Part shown: positions 19,022 to 28,862 of the stretch, one piece after another
Numbering within the stretch: position 1 is the stretch's first letter
How the letters are laid out: each line of letters begins with the position of its first letter
Assembly (NCBI GenBank): GCA_963575745.1
Contig: CAUYUJ010020682.1
Location: 159,501 to 223,500, forward strand
From: Prorocentrum cordatum
Lineage: Eukaryota > Sar > Dinophyceae > Prorocentrales > Prorocentraceae
Reading direction: 5' to 3'
DNA: 64,000 nt
Made by a program: the position numbers and the translations under genes
Notes under the pieces: generated by a model
What the model saw: the letters and a program-made list of their open reading frames with translations, nothing else
What the model was told of the DNA's origin: nothing
Databases searched by the model: none

Positions 19022-19330
19022 TTGAGATTTGAGGTCTTCGGGCGTTTTCGTTGGACTCCGGCAGTTGTCCAGCGTCGGGAGGCTCTCCAGCAGCTGGGCT
19101 TCGACGGGCGTCCAGATCGTCCCGAGCGGCCGCCAGAGGCCCGAGTTATGCACCGAAGACCATCAGGGACGGGGATGGGCACAGGTGGGGATGCATCGAC
19201 GCGAAGTCGCACACTGATCATCGATTTGGGCTAGAGGGCCCACACCGCCCAGGAGCGTGTGGATTCGCAATCGGGGGTATGCATGTCGCCGATTCAAGCT
19301 CGACGTGTCCTCCCCTCTGAGCCGCCCCCC
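19022..19330 (+). mobile_element. Repeat E joined to a degenerate family-B foldback
   Basis: Repeat E (GAGGTCTTCGGGCGTTTTCG to ATCAGGGACGGGGATGGGC) runs directly into family-B sequence (GGGGATGCATCGAC, AATCGGGGGTATG, CGCCGATTCAAGCTCGACG). The same order occurs at 20408-20730 and 49420-49700, so the two repeats may form one composite. Confidence 0.5.
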
Positions 19331-19729
19331 CCCTGCCCAGAGCTCCGACGTCGTGAGTTTCTCACAACGCTGACCCTGCCTGGTTCCCCATCCCGACCCG
19401 CTTTCTGACGGCCCTGGCGCCCGGCGAGGGCTCGGGAGGCCGAAGAGTGCCAACAAAAGATCGTCCTGATTTTTCGCGGCGCATAGGCAGGGATCGCTTC
19501 TGTTCCTTGCACGAACGAAATGGGTACGGAAAGAATGGGTACAATGCCCAACTGCAGTTGCTGCTCATTTTGAACAGGGCTCGTTGTCCGCGCCGCCGCG
19601 GCCTGTGTCCATTTGAGACAGAAGGCCGCCTGCCCAACAGCGGCCGCTGCTGGTCTGGGACAGCATTTGTTGTTGGGCATTGCACCCATTCTTTCCGTAC
19701 CCACTTCGGGCGTCCAAACTTTCAGCACC
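19331..19729. other. Gene-free stretch with GGCCGC-rich inverted words
   Basis: Two GGGTACGGAAAGAATGGGT-like words, at 19517-19540 and (inverted) 19683-19705, bracket AACAGGGCTCG / TTGTTGGGCATTGC sequence, forming a ~190-bp foldback. No exon is supported. Confidence 0.4.
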
Positions 19730-19889
19730 GCAGCGTACGGCGGCCGCGGGCATGGGCGACGAGCCCGCTCGAGCCTCCACCGGGGACGACCCCGAGGGGC
19801 CCTGCAGCAAGGGCGAGGTCGCGGGCGCGAGCGAGAGCCCGGCCCCGGAGGCCGTGCCCGAGGAGCGGGGAGAGCGAGGCGGCCCATGA
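19730..19889 (+). CDS. Candidate terminal exon, acidic Gly/Glu/Pro-rich tail
   Basis: After an acceptor-like CCGCAG (near 19730) one frame reads about 50 codons with nearly all third positions G or C and ends at TGA 19887-19889. The residues are mostly Gly, Glu, Pro, Ala, Ser and Asp (for example MGDEPARASTGDDPEGPCSK), typical of a disordered C-terminus. No domain is seen. It is supported by codon bias only, and the matching upstream exon has not been found. Confidence 0.4.
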
Positions 19890-19948
19890 GTCGAGCAGTT
19901 GCGAAGCGTCCTGGCTTGGTTAACCGCAGGCCCACCAATCTAGGCCTT

Positions 19949-20173
19949 CTGGATGGGGTCAGAGTAGATGGGGTCGGAGGATCGCGCCGCATCGGCGATG
20001 CATCGGCGATGTATCGGTGATGCATGAGCGATGCGGCTCGATGTGGGGCCTAAATTTCTTCACGCCGACGTCGCCCATGCATCGCCGACGTCGCCAGTGC
20101 ATGGCCGATGCATCGCCGATGTATCAGCGATGCGGCGAGATCCTCCGACCCCATCTACTCGGACCCCATCCAG
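19949..20173 (+). mobile_element. Foldback element with 35-bp near-perfect arms
   Basis: The left arm CTGGATGGGGTCAGAGTAGA / TGGGGTCGGAGGATC and the right arm, read inversely, differ at one base over 35. The pairing continues inward with looser matches through CCGCATCGGCGATGCATCGG-type words for up to ~90 bases per side, so a single strand could fold into a very long hairpin. It has no coding capacity and no clear target duplication. It interrupts a repeat whose other copy lies at 30785-30990. Confidence 0.8.
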
Positions 20174-20400
20174 GAGACCTCTAACCAAAGAACCTTCTAA
20201 AAGCCTTTTTTGGTTTGCAAGAGATGTTCCTGGAACATGTCCGGCTGAGACCGCCTTGTTTTAGCACATCGGGTTTCTGTTTGAGAGCCGTGTTTTTATT
20301 CTCGGAATTTTCTTTTGTTCTGGGAGTATCCCGTGGTAAGCCTATAGGAGTGCTGGGACGGTCGGTCCCTGTTCAAATCAGGGGCAATGTTGATTAGGGG
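20174..20400 (+). repeat. Dispersed repeat shared with 30785-30990
   Basis: The order ACCAAAGAA, GTTCxTGGAACATG, CCTTGTTTTAGCACATCGGG, TATAGGAGTGCTGGGACGGT and CGGTCCCTGTTCAAA is matched at 30810-30985. Confidence 0.65.
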
Positions 20401-20407
20401 AGGGTAT

Positions 20408-20730
20408 GAGTTCGAGGTTCGAGGTCTTCGTCTTTCCAGCCTCGGGGTGCTCTCCGGCAGCTGCGCCTCGCCGAGATCGTTCCGGGCGTGCCCAGATGGT
20501 CCCGAACGACTGCTGGAAAGCCGAGATCTGACCCGAAAGCCATGGGGCAATATTAGGGAGATGGGCTCGGGGGGGATGCGTCGACCCCAGATCGCCCACG
20601 CATCGTCGATAGGACCCCGATAGCCCACTCCGAGGAACGTGCGGATGCGCTATAGGGGGCGGTGTATCGCCGATTCAAGGTCGATGTTTCCCCCCCTGAT
20701 CTGGTCCCCCCTATCTTTGACCCTCAGGGG
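20408..20730 (+). mobile_element. Repeat E plus foldback family B
   Basis: Repeat E spans about 20408-20541. From 20542 the family-B left arm (GGGGCAATATTAGGGAG, GGGGGGATGCGTCGACCCC) faces the right arm (GGTCGATGTTTCCCCCCC, CCCCCTATCTTTGACCCTCA) ending near 20730. Confidence 0.6.
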
Positions 20731-21260
20731 AGCGAGAGCGCCAGGTCTCGCCGATCATCGGCGCAGGCAGAGTGAAGATCAGCAGGTGCGAGGCAGCAGG
20801 ATGTCGATCGCAGTGGCAAGCCAGGCAGCTGCGGCGTTGCCAGATGTCCGGCTGCCTGCGGCAACACCCGCCCACGTCCCATCGCAGCAATTTGCGTGGC
20901 GACCTTTTCGAGCATCGCCAGGGAGGGCCATCACACGTAATAATTGTCGCCCCTACCAAGAGGTAGACGAATGATGAGGAGAAGAAGGATAACGAGGAGG
21001 ATCGTGAGGAGGAAGGAGAGGACAAGGAGGAGGAGGATGAGGAGCACGACGGCGAGGAATGTTGTCACATGTTTCACATCTCCTTCCAAGACCGAGGAAG
21101 AGGACGAGTAGGGTTAGGAGGAGGATAAGGAGGATTTAGAGCTGTGAGAGAAGGTTGAGGACAAGGAGGAAGAGGGGGAGGTATGGCGGGGAGGATGAAT
21201 CTCGTCATATTGTGACACTCGTCGGTCCTTTGGAGAGGATGTGGAGGATCAAGATGACTA
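20731..21260 (+). repeat. Purine-rich GAGGAGGA repeat region, first block
   Basis: A unit containing CATCACACGTAATAATTGTCGCCCC, then ACCAAGAGGTAGACGA and GATGAGGAG tracts, recurs in altered form at 22080-22200. The segment 20770-20930 is not repeated here and holds no supported exon. Confidence 0.45.
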
Positions 21261-21309
21261 GAGTAAACCGAAAATGCGTCCGCCATGCCGCAATACGCCC
21301 GCCAGTCCC

Positions 21310-21915
21310 AAGTCCCCTTCTCATAAGGCGCTACGCACTTTCATTCTCACTACAAGAAGCGCCCCCTTGAAAGACGAGCACCCAGCACCCAGTGGGCCTG
21401 CGATGCAGCCGAGAGCTCCGTTTCGAAAAGGAGTTGCCTTGTATCTTTCTGGCGAGAAGTTCGGGATGCAAACGGATGTGACGATATGACAATACCGTGT
21501 TGAAACAGCGTCACCGTTGCGTGAGTTTACACCTGGCCTTTTTTGAAAAGGAACCGCCGTCCATTCGTGAGGCTCTTACGTGCGTGCAATGCGTTGCCCC
21601 TAGATCTCAAGAAAGTCGTCCGCGATAGCCCCTTCTTGAGCAGGATCCGTCCCCCGCCCCTGCAATCGCTGCACACGCTCAAGACGACTGCGCGCGGCGC
21701 TGCGGCAAGAGCTCTATTTTGAGCATCCCCCCTCCATGATCGTAGATGTTACAGTATGGTAAGATGGTCTTGTGGGGCGCTTAAGCGACTGCTCCATTCT
21801 GAAAGCCGCCCGCCATCCAAGATTGCATCCTTTGCAGACTTTGGGATGATTGTGAGCGTCGCTACTGCGGAAGCTCATTTTTGAATTCGTCCCGCCTTCC
21901 TCCTGGGCCATGGCC
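21310..21915 (+). repeat. Decayed ~80-bp tandem repeat (also 43490-43890)
   Basis: Six occurrences of a word like AGCTCCATTTTGAAAACGAT (near 21412, 21537, 21629, 21708, 21789 and 21870), each followed by CCGCCCxTCCATTCG-like sequence, are spaced about 80-125 bases. The same unit recurs at 43532, 43597, 43760 and 43847. Confidence 0.55.
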
Positions 21916-22349
21916 ATGATTCACGAAGTGGTCTGAGGCGACACGCCTGGCTGGCCCTACCGACACATATGGTGGTCAGACGGGGTCGATTGATCGGCAG
22001 ACATGATCATATGAAGGAGTAATCTGGATGGATAATACAGATCTTGGTTCATCCACTGACGAGGAGGATTAGGAGGAGAAAGAGGGGATGATAATGATGA
22101 GGAAGGCATGTCGTCACATGTGAAACCTGTCGCCCCCAGCAGGAGAACTATGAGGTAGACGAGGAGGAGGAGGAGGAGGAGGAGGAGGAGGAGGAGGAGG
22201 ACTGAGTCGTCCTGAGCCTTGGGAGAGATTAAGGGGGGTACAGATAGATAATGATAATGAAGGAGATACAACAAGCAACGCGATGGACGTGATATGTGAC
22301 GCCCCCTCCCCCCCCTTCCCCCCCTATGGCGGTAGAAGAACGGGGTCGC
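21916..22349 (+). repeat. Purine-rich repeat region, second block with (GAG)n
   Basis: It has CGTCACATGTGAAACCTGTCGCCCCC, AGGTAGACGAGG and a pure GAG tract (22162-22201), paralleling the block at 20930-21260. Confidence 0.5.
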
Positions 22350-22796
22350 GTTCTGGCGAATGGCGGTGTGAGGGGTAGGGTGTTAAGGTCAGGGTGTTAG
22401 GGTCATGGTTTTGGGATTAGGGTGTTAGTGTTTGCGTGTTAGGATTTGGTGCTCAAGGTTGGGGGATTCGGTGGCCTGGGGTACTGTCGGGGTGTTCGGG
22501 TCAGGGTGTTTTGGGCTAGGGTTCCAGCGTTCAGGTAGTAGGATTTGGGTCATGGCGTCAGCCTTCTGGTGAACGCTGGAGTCACACGCCTACCTAGGGC
22601 GAGGGCATTCGGGGATTAGGGTGAGGGTGCTAGGGTTCAGCTGCTGACGGTTTTGGTGGCTTCATAGTTTTAGAAGTGGGGTGATACGGTTGGGATTTGG
22701 GTATCAGGGGTAGGGTTAGTGTTTAAGGTGAGGGGGCTAGTGGTAGGGTGTTAGGGCTAGGGCGATAGGGTTGGGGTGTCAGGGTCAGCGTGTTAG
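22350..22796 (+). repeat. Degenerate telomere-like tract
   Basis: More than twenty variants of TTAGGG (GTGTTAGGGTCA, GATTAGGGTG, GGTAGGGTTAGTGTTTAAGG and others) fill ~450 bases. The telomeric repeat in dinoflagellates examined so far is TTTAGGG. Here the words are diverged, of mixed length, and all G-rich on the plus strand, so this looks like an interstitial relic rather than a chromosome end. Confidence 0.6.
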
Positions 22797-23279
22797 GTGT
22801 GGGAGGACAGAGATGAACATTACCGCCGTCGCTGTGGGACAGCGACGGGTGCTGCGGCGGCGGCGACGAGGACGACCGTGTGCGTGGCGGCTTCCCTTCG
22901 CCCTCAGAAGCCGCGCGCCGCACCGCACCGCCCCCGTCAGCGGGCCACCCTGGGCCTCCAGGATGGTGTCGGTGGGACCTCCCAGTCGAGGCCAGAAGCA
23001 CGGCCCCTGGGCCCAGGCAGTTGCAGCTTCAGACAGAGTCACCGTGTCCTGCCTCTTACAGCGTCCCTTCCACCATCTGGCTTAGAATTTTGCTACCACT
23101 CAGAGTCGCGCCACCACTTGGGGTGTCCGTTCTACCATTCTGCTGGGTGCCCCTTCTACCACTCAGCCAGGTGCCCATTCTACAACTTAACCAGTTGACC
23201 GCTTACCACGCCGCTCGACAGTTTGGTTGGTTGACCGTTCTACCATCTCAGCCCTCTTTGTCACTTAACAGGGCCTCGT
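22797..23279. other. Gene-free stretch with small tandem words
   Basis: The segment 23110-23250 repeats TTCTACCATTCxGCTGGGTG-like words four times. No exon is supported. Confidence 0.35.
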
Positions 23280-23480
23280 GTGGTCCTTCACGTGAGCCTC
23301 AGAGGGTCCCAATTTTTTGTGTTTGGGAGGATTCCGTTGGGCTTCGTCGACATCCAGGCGAAACTTGAACGAAATCTGGACGAAATCTGAACAAAAGGGT
23401 GAAGAGGGGTGGTTGAAATCTCGACGAACTCCAGTCGGAATCGCGTCTATGATAGGGCCGCGGAGGTCCACAGAGGCTCC
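23280..23480 (+). repeat. Dispersed repeat shared with 32780-32900 and 33225-33275
   Basis: The words TGTGGTCCTTCACGTGAGCC, TCAGAGGGTCC, CGACATCCAGGCGAAACTTG and GACGAAATCTG recur at 32790-32890, and ATGATAGGGCCGCGGAGG recurs at 33262. Confidence 0.55.
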
Positions 23481-23657
23481 CGTGAAGGCTTGCCCAACAG
23501 GGCCGCGCTCTGTCGTGCGGGGCTAGGACGAGGACGAATCCACTCCAGAGCGTTCCAGAAAGCTCTCACAGCCTTCCCGAACGCTTCAGGCCGCGGCGCC
23601 CGAGGTATCCTTCGGAGCCGCCGGATCTCAGAGATGCTCGATTTATCTTCATCCCAG

Positions 23658-23925
23658 CTTGTCCTCGTCCCGGCTTCGACTTACCGCGCTCTGCCCCCGA
23701 GGAGGGCTGGACCACCTGCGGCCCTTGCGCGCTGCCCACCGGCACGGCGTCCCTGGACGCTTCCGGCGCGGCGGCCTTCCCGGGGGAGGGCCTGGCGCGG
23801 CGGCGGGCCGCCTGGGAGAACGACGGGTTGCCCGACGGCGCCGCGTCTACGGGCGGCTCCGGCGGGGCTTCCTCCAGCGCGTCCCGCGCCCCAGCGCAGG
23901 GTGGTGCCGAGGCGGGGCGCGCGCG
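23658..23925 (+). CDS. Candidate internal exon of an unknown protein
   Basis: An acceptor (TCATCCCAG at 23649-23657) is followed by one frame with a near-continuous run of GC-ending codons. It encodes a Cys-containing start (GWTTCGPCALPTG), an amphipathic stretch (GEGLARRRAAWENDGLPDG) and a Gly/Ser/Ala-rich end. The 3' border is uncertain; a donor probably lies between 23905 and 23930, before a dispersed repeat begins. No domain is recognised. The same strand has a candidate last exon at 31300-31440 that could belong to the same gene, but the phase cannot be checked. Confidence 0.45.
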
Positions 23926-23949
23926 AGGGGGGGCGGGGGGCGGGCGCTT

Positions 23950-24235
23950 CGTTGTTCTTGGTAGTGCTGGGGGCGTTGTGGTGTCAGTCTTCCGTGATTC
24001 GTTCTTGTTTCGACCGAGTCGTTCTGAGGCCGACATCTTGGAACATGGGCGCCAGGCAGACGGCCTTGCGATACCGTAAAGCGCATCGGAAAAGGATAGA
24101 ACATGTGCTGGTGGGCCACGGACCGATCCCAGACTTGAAGACGTAATGAACCAAAACGGCGCCCACGACGGAAAGACATCGTCGATCCTGAAAACGAGGA
24201 ACGAAAACATTCCAAGCGTTTTTAAGATCATCTAA
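23950..24235 (+). repeat. Dispersed repeat shared with 42160-42700
   Basis: GTTCTTGGTAGTGCTGGGGGCGTT, GGCGCCAGGCAGACGGC, AAGCGCATCGxAAA, GACTTGAAGACGTA and CTGAAAACGAGGAACG are matched at 42170-42690. The later copy carries ~300 inserted bases. Confidence 0.6.
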
Positions 24236-24299
24236 GGGACGGGCGGAGAGTCCCGTGGGTCAGTGGGGCAACGAGAGGCTCGAGAGGTCAAGCTGTTCA

Positions 24300-24500
24300 A
24301 GGTTCGTCTCAGGGGCAACGTCAGGGGGGATAGGCGCGAGGTTCGAGGTTCTCGGGCGCTTTCGTCGGATCTCCACGGTTTCCCAGCCTCGGGATGGGAT
24401 CCAGCACCTGCGCCTCGCCGAGAGCGTTCCGGGGGGCCTGGGTCGTCCATAACCGCCGCTGGAGGCCCGTTTTATGGCCCCGTAGCAACCGAGGACGGGA
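24300..24500 (+). repeat. Repeat E with family-B arm fragments at both sides
   Basis: AGGGGCAACGTCAGGGGGGATAGG precedes repeat E (GCGAGGTTCGAGGTTCTCGG to GGACGGGATGGGCTCAGGGG). This suggests that repeat E sits inside a larger element bounded by family-B-type arms. Confidence 0.5.
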
Positions 24501-24539
24501 TGGGCTCAGGGGGAAGCGTGAGGACGTATCCGTAATCCA

Positions 24540-25464
24540 TATTAGCGCGTGCCCGGCTTCAGTGAGAGAGCGATTGACCCAGATTTCCGGCGAGCTGATT
24601 TTTGCTCAGCTGCGGTTTGTTTTCTGTTTCGGGCATCGGGGGCCGTCTGCGGGCCCAGGGGCAATGAAAAAGTGGCCTTTGGGCGAAAAAACTACCCCAC
24701 AGGGGCACTTCTATTGAGGGAGAAAGTAGAGTTAAGTCGGGCCTGTCCCGCTACAGGGGGGATATTCAAAAATAGTTAAAAAATGCTCTGGGGACCATTT
24801 TGGGAGCTTTCTGGGGGGGGATATCTGTTTGATTATTGCTTGGGTATTTTGAAGCTTTCGCCACACATCCCCCTGTAGGGGTCACGCCCGATTTAATTCT
24901 ATGGAGGGAGCCAGTAGAGATGGCCGTGAAGCAGACGTGTCCTGAGGCAAACATGTATTCACAACTTCACAGTTCTGGGGGCTCCCTGAGCCCTCCCCGG
25001 GCCCCCGGGCCCAGGACTCGTTGTCTGCAGGACCCGTTATGTCTCATGCGATAGGTAGAGAGAACCAGAACCAGTGGGGCAAGCCTACCCAGGGAGCAAC
25101 GCTAGGGATCTGGCACGTTCGAAGTGAGCTTCCCGCCGACGTCGCTTTGAATCCCGCCTGCTGCCAGCCGCCGGACGCGAGCTAGCACGTTCGGAATTGC
25201 ACAGCCATTATTTTGCAACATCGCTGGCATCGCGAAGTTGACCGGAAGCGAGCCCGCACTCACGCCAGCCCTTGCCGGCAGCCTTTGCAGCGCGATGTGC
25301 GCAACCCGTGAGCCGTCACGCTTGGAAGTAGTTTGTTGGCAGCAACGCCAGCAGCGTGAGGTGGACCAGAAACGAGCTGGCACGGCTGCCAGGGCCACGG
25401 GAGAGACATTGGCCATCGACATCTGCAGTTTGATAATGGTTACTAGTGGCCTAGTGGCCTAGTG
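24540..25464. other. Gene-free stretch, no repeat recognised
   Basis: A moderate-GC region with no frame showing coding bias and no partner elsewhere in the window, apart from CTGCCAGCC-type words near 25150-25300. Confidence 0.35.
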
Positions 25465-26020
25465 CCCTTCGGCGCATCCCACCACCGCGCCTCGGTTGTG
25501 GGCCAGAGGATTCCCTTGTCTTGCGATACCTCTCGGTCGGTATTGGGGGCCTCTCGAGGGGCCCGTTGGGGGTCTTATTCAGGGTCTTTCGGTTGCCTAT
25601 TGGTTCAGTCTGTGGGGTGCTGGCTCCCAAGGTCGGGTCGAGTTCCCCCTTTTGGGCCCCCCTTCGGGCCCTTTCTTGAGGCCTCTGGGGCCGTCAAGCT
25701 GGCGTCTTGGGCCGTCTTGGGACACACGTGTGTCGGGACCATTTTGAGGGGGCTCGTAGTCTGTGCTGGAGGCTTTGGAAGACGATCTTGGAACGCAGCA
25801 GCAATATTCAAACATGTCACAAAACAAGCACATGGTTTGGGCGTCTTTTGCCCCTCTTGGTTGACCTCTTGGAGCCCTCTTGCCAAGAGGGCTCCAAGAG
25901 GTTCTTGGGGCCTCTCGGAGGACCTGTGCTGTTGGGCCGTCTTGTGGCCGTTTCGGGGCGCTCTGGGGCCGTCTCTGAATCTCTTGGCCAGTCTTGTTGC
26001 ACCTTTGGTACCCTTTTAGC
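25465..26020 (+). repeat. Dispersed repeat and degenerate GGGGCCTCTTGG minisatellite
   Basis: The segment 25465-25660 is the partner of 1175-1330. From about 25650 it becomes a degenerate run of GGGCCxTCTTGG words; the same minisatellite family fills 28863-29085, 35640-36330, 50345-50650 and 55980-56110. Confidence 0.55.
25864..25902 (+). repeat. Perfect 19-bp palindrome with 1-base centre
   Basis: ACCTCTTGGAGCCCTCTTG at 25864-25882 is followed, after one C, by its exact reverse complement at 25884-25902, inside the minisatellite. Confidence 0.9.
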
Positions 26021-26389
26021 CCATCACGGCGCAAGTCCCGCGGCAAGTCACAAGAGTCACGCGAAACCGTGCAGAATTTCCAGGACATGGATTCATGGGC
26101 AAGAAAATTGCGTTTAAAAATATTACAAAGGAAATGGGAAACCCGGTGCGGAGGATTCTGGGTGGCCTGAGGGCACTCCACTCAGCGCTTTGCGGCACAG
26201 TGGCAGATTTAGTAGATGTGGAGTTCCCCTGGCAAGCCTACTCAGGGAATCTCTTTCTCACGACCAGCCGTTTGCGAACCCGTGCGTGGTGTCCGAGGTT
26301 TGCAGGTGTTAACAGAACATGTCGGGTCAGACCGGCAAGGTGACAGATCCGGGAAGCATGACAATTTCTAATGATCGGCGGTCCACCCA

Positions 26390-26540
26390 GGGTTGAAGTG
26401 AAGAGGTGGCAGGCCTTCCCAGCAGGCGGCAGGGCTTCTCAGAAGCCCTCACGCCTTCTTAGATGTTTCTTGTGTCTTCCTGGAAGGCTTAGAAACGTCT
26501 CAGAAGGCCAGAGGCCTTCCGAGACTTCTGCGAAGGCCCG
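26390..26540 (+). mobile_element. Diverged relative of the foldback at 29554-29758
   Basis: GAAGTGAAGAGGTGGCAGGC, CTTCCCAGCAGGCGGCAGGG, CTTCTCAGAAGCCCTCACGC and the inverse CTCAGAAGGCCAGAGGCCTTC follow the same order as the 29.5-kb element, without the long outer arms. Confidence 0.5.
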
Positions 26541-26605
26541 CCCCCCATCATGTCCCCTCTGGGCTTGCCACGACAGAGGTCACCACATTCGAGCTGGGCC
26601 GGCTT

Positions 26606-26752
26606 GCTTCCCAGGGCTGGACCTAAACGCTGCTTTGTTGGACTTTGGCTGTGTTTTGTTTGTTCGTTTTGGCAGGGAGGTACAGGAAAACAGGCAGAGC
26701 AAAACGAAAACAAAACGAGAAACAACATTTAGGTCTAGCCCTGTTGCTTCCA
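26606..26752 (+). mobile_element. Foldback element, ~30-bp arms
   Basis: The left arm GCTTCCCAGGGCTGGACCTA / AACGCTGCTTT faces the right arm AAACAACATTTAGGTCTAGC / CCTGTTGCTTC, imperfectly inverted. The interior is a T-rich half followed by an A-rich half (GTTTTGTTTGTTCGTTTTG against GCAAAACGAAAACAAAACG) that also pair. Confidence 0.65.
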
Positions 26753-27260
26753 AGGCCACAAGCTTTGAGCAACCAGTGCCCGTTCGGCCACCGACTGCGC
26801 TTCTGCCGCGACGCCGTCATAATTCCAACCCGCGCTGCACGCCGCAGAAGCGTGTGTGGGCGCCTCTCGGGCAGCAGCTGCGCTTGAGCACGGCGACGAA
26901 TGGCCAGGATGACCGTCGGAACAGCATGTTGCTTCGTATGGTGGTGTCCCCTTTCCCTCAGTGGGAGAGCTGGCACATTCATCATCCCTGCATCGAATTC
27001 ACGATTTACCGAAAATTAATGACCATCGGAACAGCAAGGCAACAACGCAGTGCTCCCCAGCGACTGCCCCATCCAATTCCTCGTCCGTTCTCCTCCAATT
27101 CTTGTTTTCCCTTCTCTAGGCCGTGGTCGTTCCTTGTTCCTTGTTCTCCATTCTCATCCTCGTCGTCCCCCTCCCCTCTTGAAATGGACCCCCCGGTCTC
27201 TCCAGGGGCTCCCTCCCAGACATCCGAGGCGAATCCAGATCCTCCCAGAGGCCCAATACA
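26753..27260. other. Gene-free stretch
   Basis: A long open plus frame crosses 26371-27831, but it runs through three foldback elements and lacks coding bias, so it is not called. Nothing else recognised. Confidence 0.35.
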
Positions 27261-27429
27261 GTCGAAACCGATGGTAAGGATGGGTAACCTTCCCAAGGGT
27301 ACCCTTGCATCCGTGCCTCTTTGGTCCATCCGTGACTCCTTTCGATGGCCCGCCACATTCAAAAAAGCTCCAGCACGGGCGTCCAAGGGGCTTGCATCCT
27401 TATCGCTAGTTCTTGCTATCAGTTTTGAT
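27261..27429 (+). mobile_element. Foldback family D, diverged copy
   Basis: The left GTCGAAACCGATGGTAAGGATG, the interior GGTAACCTTCCCAAGGGTAC and the right GCATCCTTATCGCTAGTTCTT / GCTATCAGTTTTGAT match the complete copy at 28118-28290. Confidence 0.6.
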
Positions 27430-27499
27430 TGGACGGTGGAGGGTGATTTTAAAGTGTCGGTTCTCTATCCTCATGCCTATCTCCGAAGAAGAGAGAGCG

Positions 27500-27655
27500 G
27501 CATACCCATAAACTTCCGGACGGGTCTGGTGGATCGGCGTTGGGCCCCCTCCCTGGCGCCTCTGGCGACGCACCCGGCGCGCTCCGCGCGCCAGGGAGGG
27601 GGACCCAGCGCCGATGATGAAATCCGCGTGGACTTCCGGAAGTTTATGTGTATGC
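27500..27655 (+). mobile_element. Foldback family C, copy 1 (156 bp)
   Basis: The ends are GCATACCCATAAACTTCCGG and the inverse of GCATACACATAAACTTCCGG. An inner pair, CTCCCTGGCGC against GCGCGCCAGGGAG, forms a second stem, and a GGCGTTGGGCCCC / GGGGACCCAGCGCC pair lies between them. No target duplication is clear. Confidence 0.75.
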
Positions 27656-27844
27656 AGTTTTTTTTTTCTGCCCCTTCCTTTACCGACGAAGATGTGCGAC
27701 CTCGAGAGAGGTCTGCTCGCCCCTGGCAGGCCACTGCTGCGGCCGAGCACCTGGACGCTGGTGCCAGCTCGCCAGCGGAGACCAGGGGGCGCGCAAAGGT
27801 ATGTTCATGGCCGCCTGCGATCTTCAACTGAGGAGTAGTCAATG

Positions 27845-28017
27845 GCGTAAACATAAACTTTCGGAGACCCACGCAGCTTTCTTTGATCATTGATCTGTGC
27901 TGGAAACTTCTGGCGGCACCTCCAGCGCCGCCCTTAGCTCGCTCCGCGCGCCGAGAAGGGGGGGGTCAGCGCAGATCCTAGAAATCCGCACGGACCTCGG
28001 AAAGGATATGTTTGTGC
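27845..28017 (+). mobile_element. Foldback family C, copy 2
   Basis: The ends are GCGTAAACATAAACTTTCGG and the inverse of GCACAAACATATCCTTTCCG; the inner GCTCGCTCCGCGCGCCGAGA block is retained. More diverged than copy 1. Confidence 0.65.
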
Positions 28018-28117
28018 AGTGTCTTCTTTGCATCCTTCCTCCCAGAGACGAGAGCTCAGGCATCTTGAGGCAGACGTCTTCTGATGCCACCCGTATGCAC
28101 AACACTATTGACCTACA

Positions 28118-28290
28118 GTCAACCCGCATAGTAAGGATGGGCAACCTTCCCAAGGGTACCCTTGCATCCTTGCCTCCTCGGCCCATCCTTCGCCACTTTC
28201 GTCGGCCGCGCCCCGCTCGAAAAGCTCCGAAATGGGCGTCCAAGGTCCTTGCATGCATCCTTATCGCGCATCCTTACTATACGGGTTGAC
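28118..28290 (+). mobile_element. Foldback family D, complete copy (173 bp)
   Basis: The left end GTCAACCCGCATAGTAAGGA and the right end, read inversely, GTCAACCCGTATAGTAAGGA differ at one base. CTACA and CTAGA flank it, a possible imperfect 5-bp duplication. The interior carries a second GCATCCTTATCGCGC word pairing with the left arm. Confidence 0.8.
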
Positions 28291-28862
28291 CTAGAGCAAA
28301 ACTGCTGTGCATTCGGTGAGACTGGTCTTTGGCAGGCAGGACCGTGGGCGCTCGCTGGTCCCGCTTCCCGTTCCCCTTCCCTACTCATTTCGTCCTCCTG
28401 CTCTCTTCGCTTCCACCTCTCCTCGCTCCTGCTTTTGTGGAGGACGATCAACGGAGAGGAAGCATGTTGCCAAATCATTTCCCGATGTCTAGAACATGTG
28501 TTAAAACTGTTGAAAACATGTAAAAACATGTTTCAAACATGTTCAGGACATTTTACCGACATGTAAAACACATTTTTTATTCGATGACCGGACTGTTAGG
28601 GTGTCCATTGTCATGGCATCCACAATCCTGCCTCCATGCTTATCCTCCCCCTCTTTCCCCTTCTCCCTTGTCCGCTCCCTGCGCCCTCTGGATACTGTAC
28701 AGCATGAGGTGTGGAATTCGATGCACCAACTGATGGTTGAAAATAGTGGTAATGATTGACGCTTCGCGTAACCCCACCAGCCCATCCAGAGACGATGCCC
28801 AGAGGAGTTGCCTCGATCAGGGAAGTTGGCAGCACGCAGAGGAAGGGTCCCCCAGTGGAGAC
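28291..28862. other. Gene-free stretch with ACATGT-rich words
   Basis: The segment 28485-28575 has seven ACATGT/ACATGTT words (GAACATGTGTTAAAACTGTT, AAACATGTAAAAACATG) in an AT-rich setting. No exon. Confidence 0.35.

Noticed and set aside
26371-27831. 486-codon plus frame
   Set aside because: It runs through three foldback elements, has no coding bias, and shows no recognisable domain.
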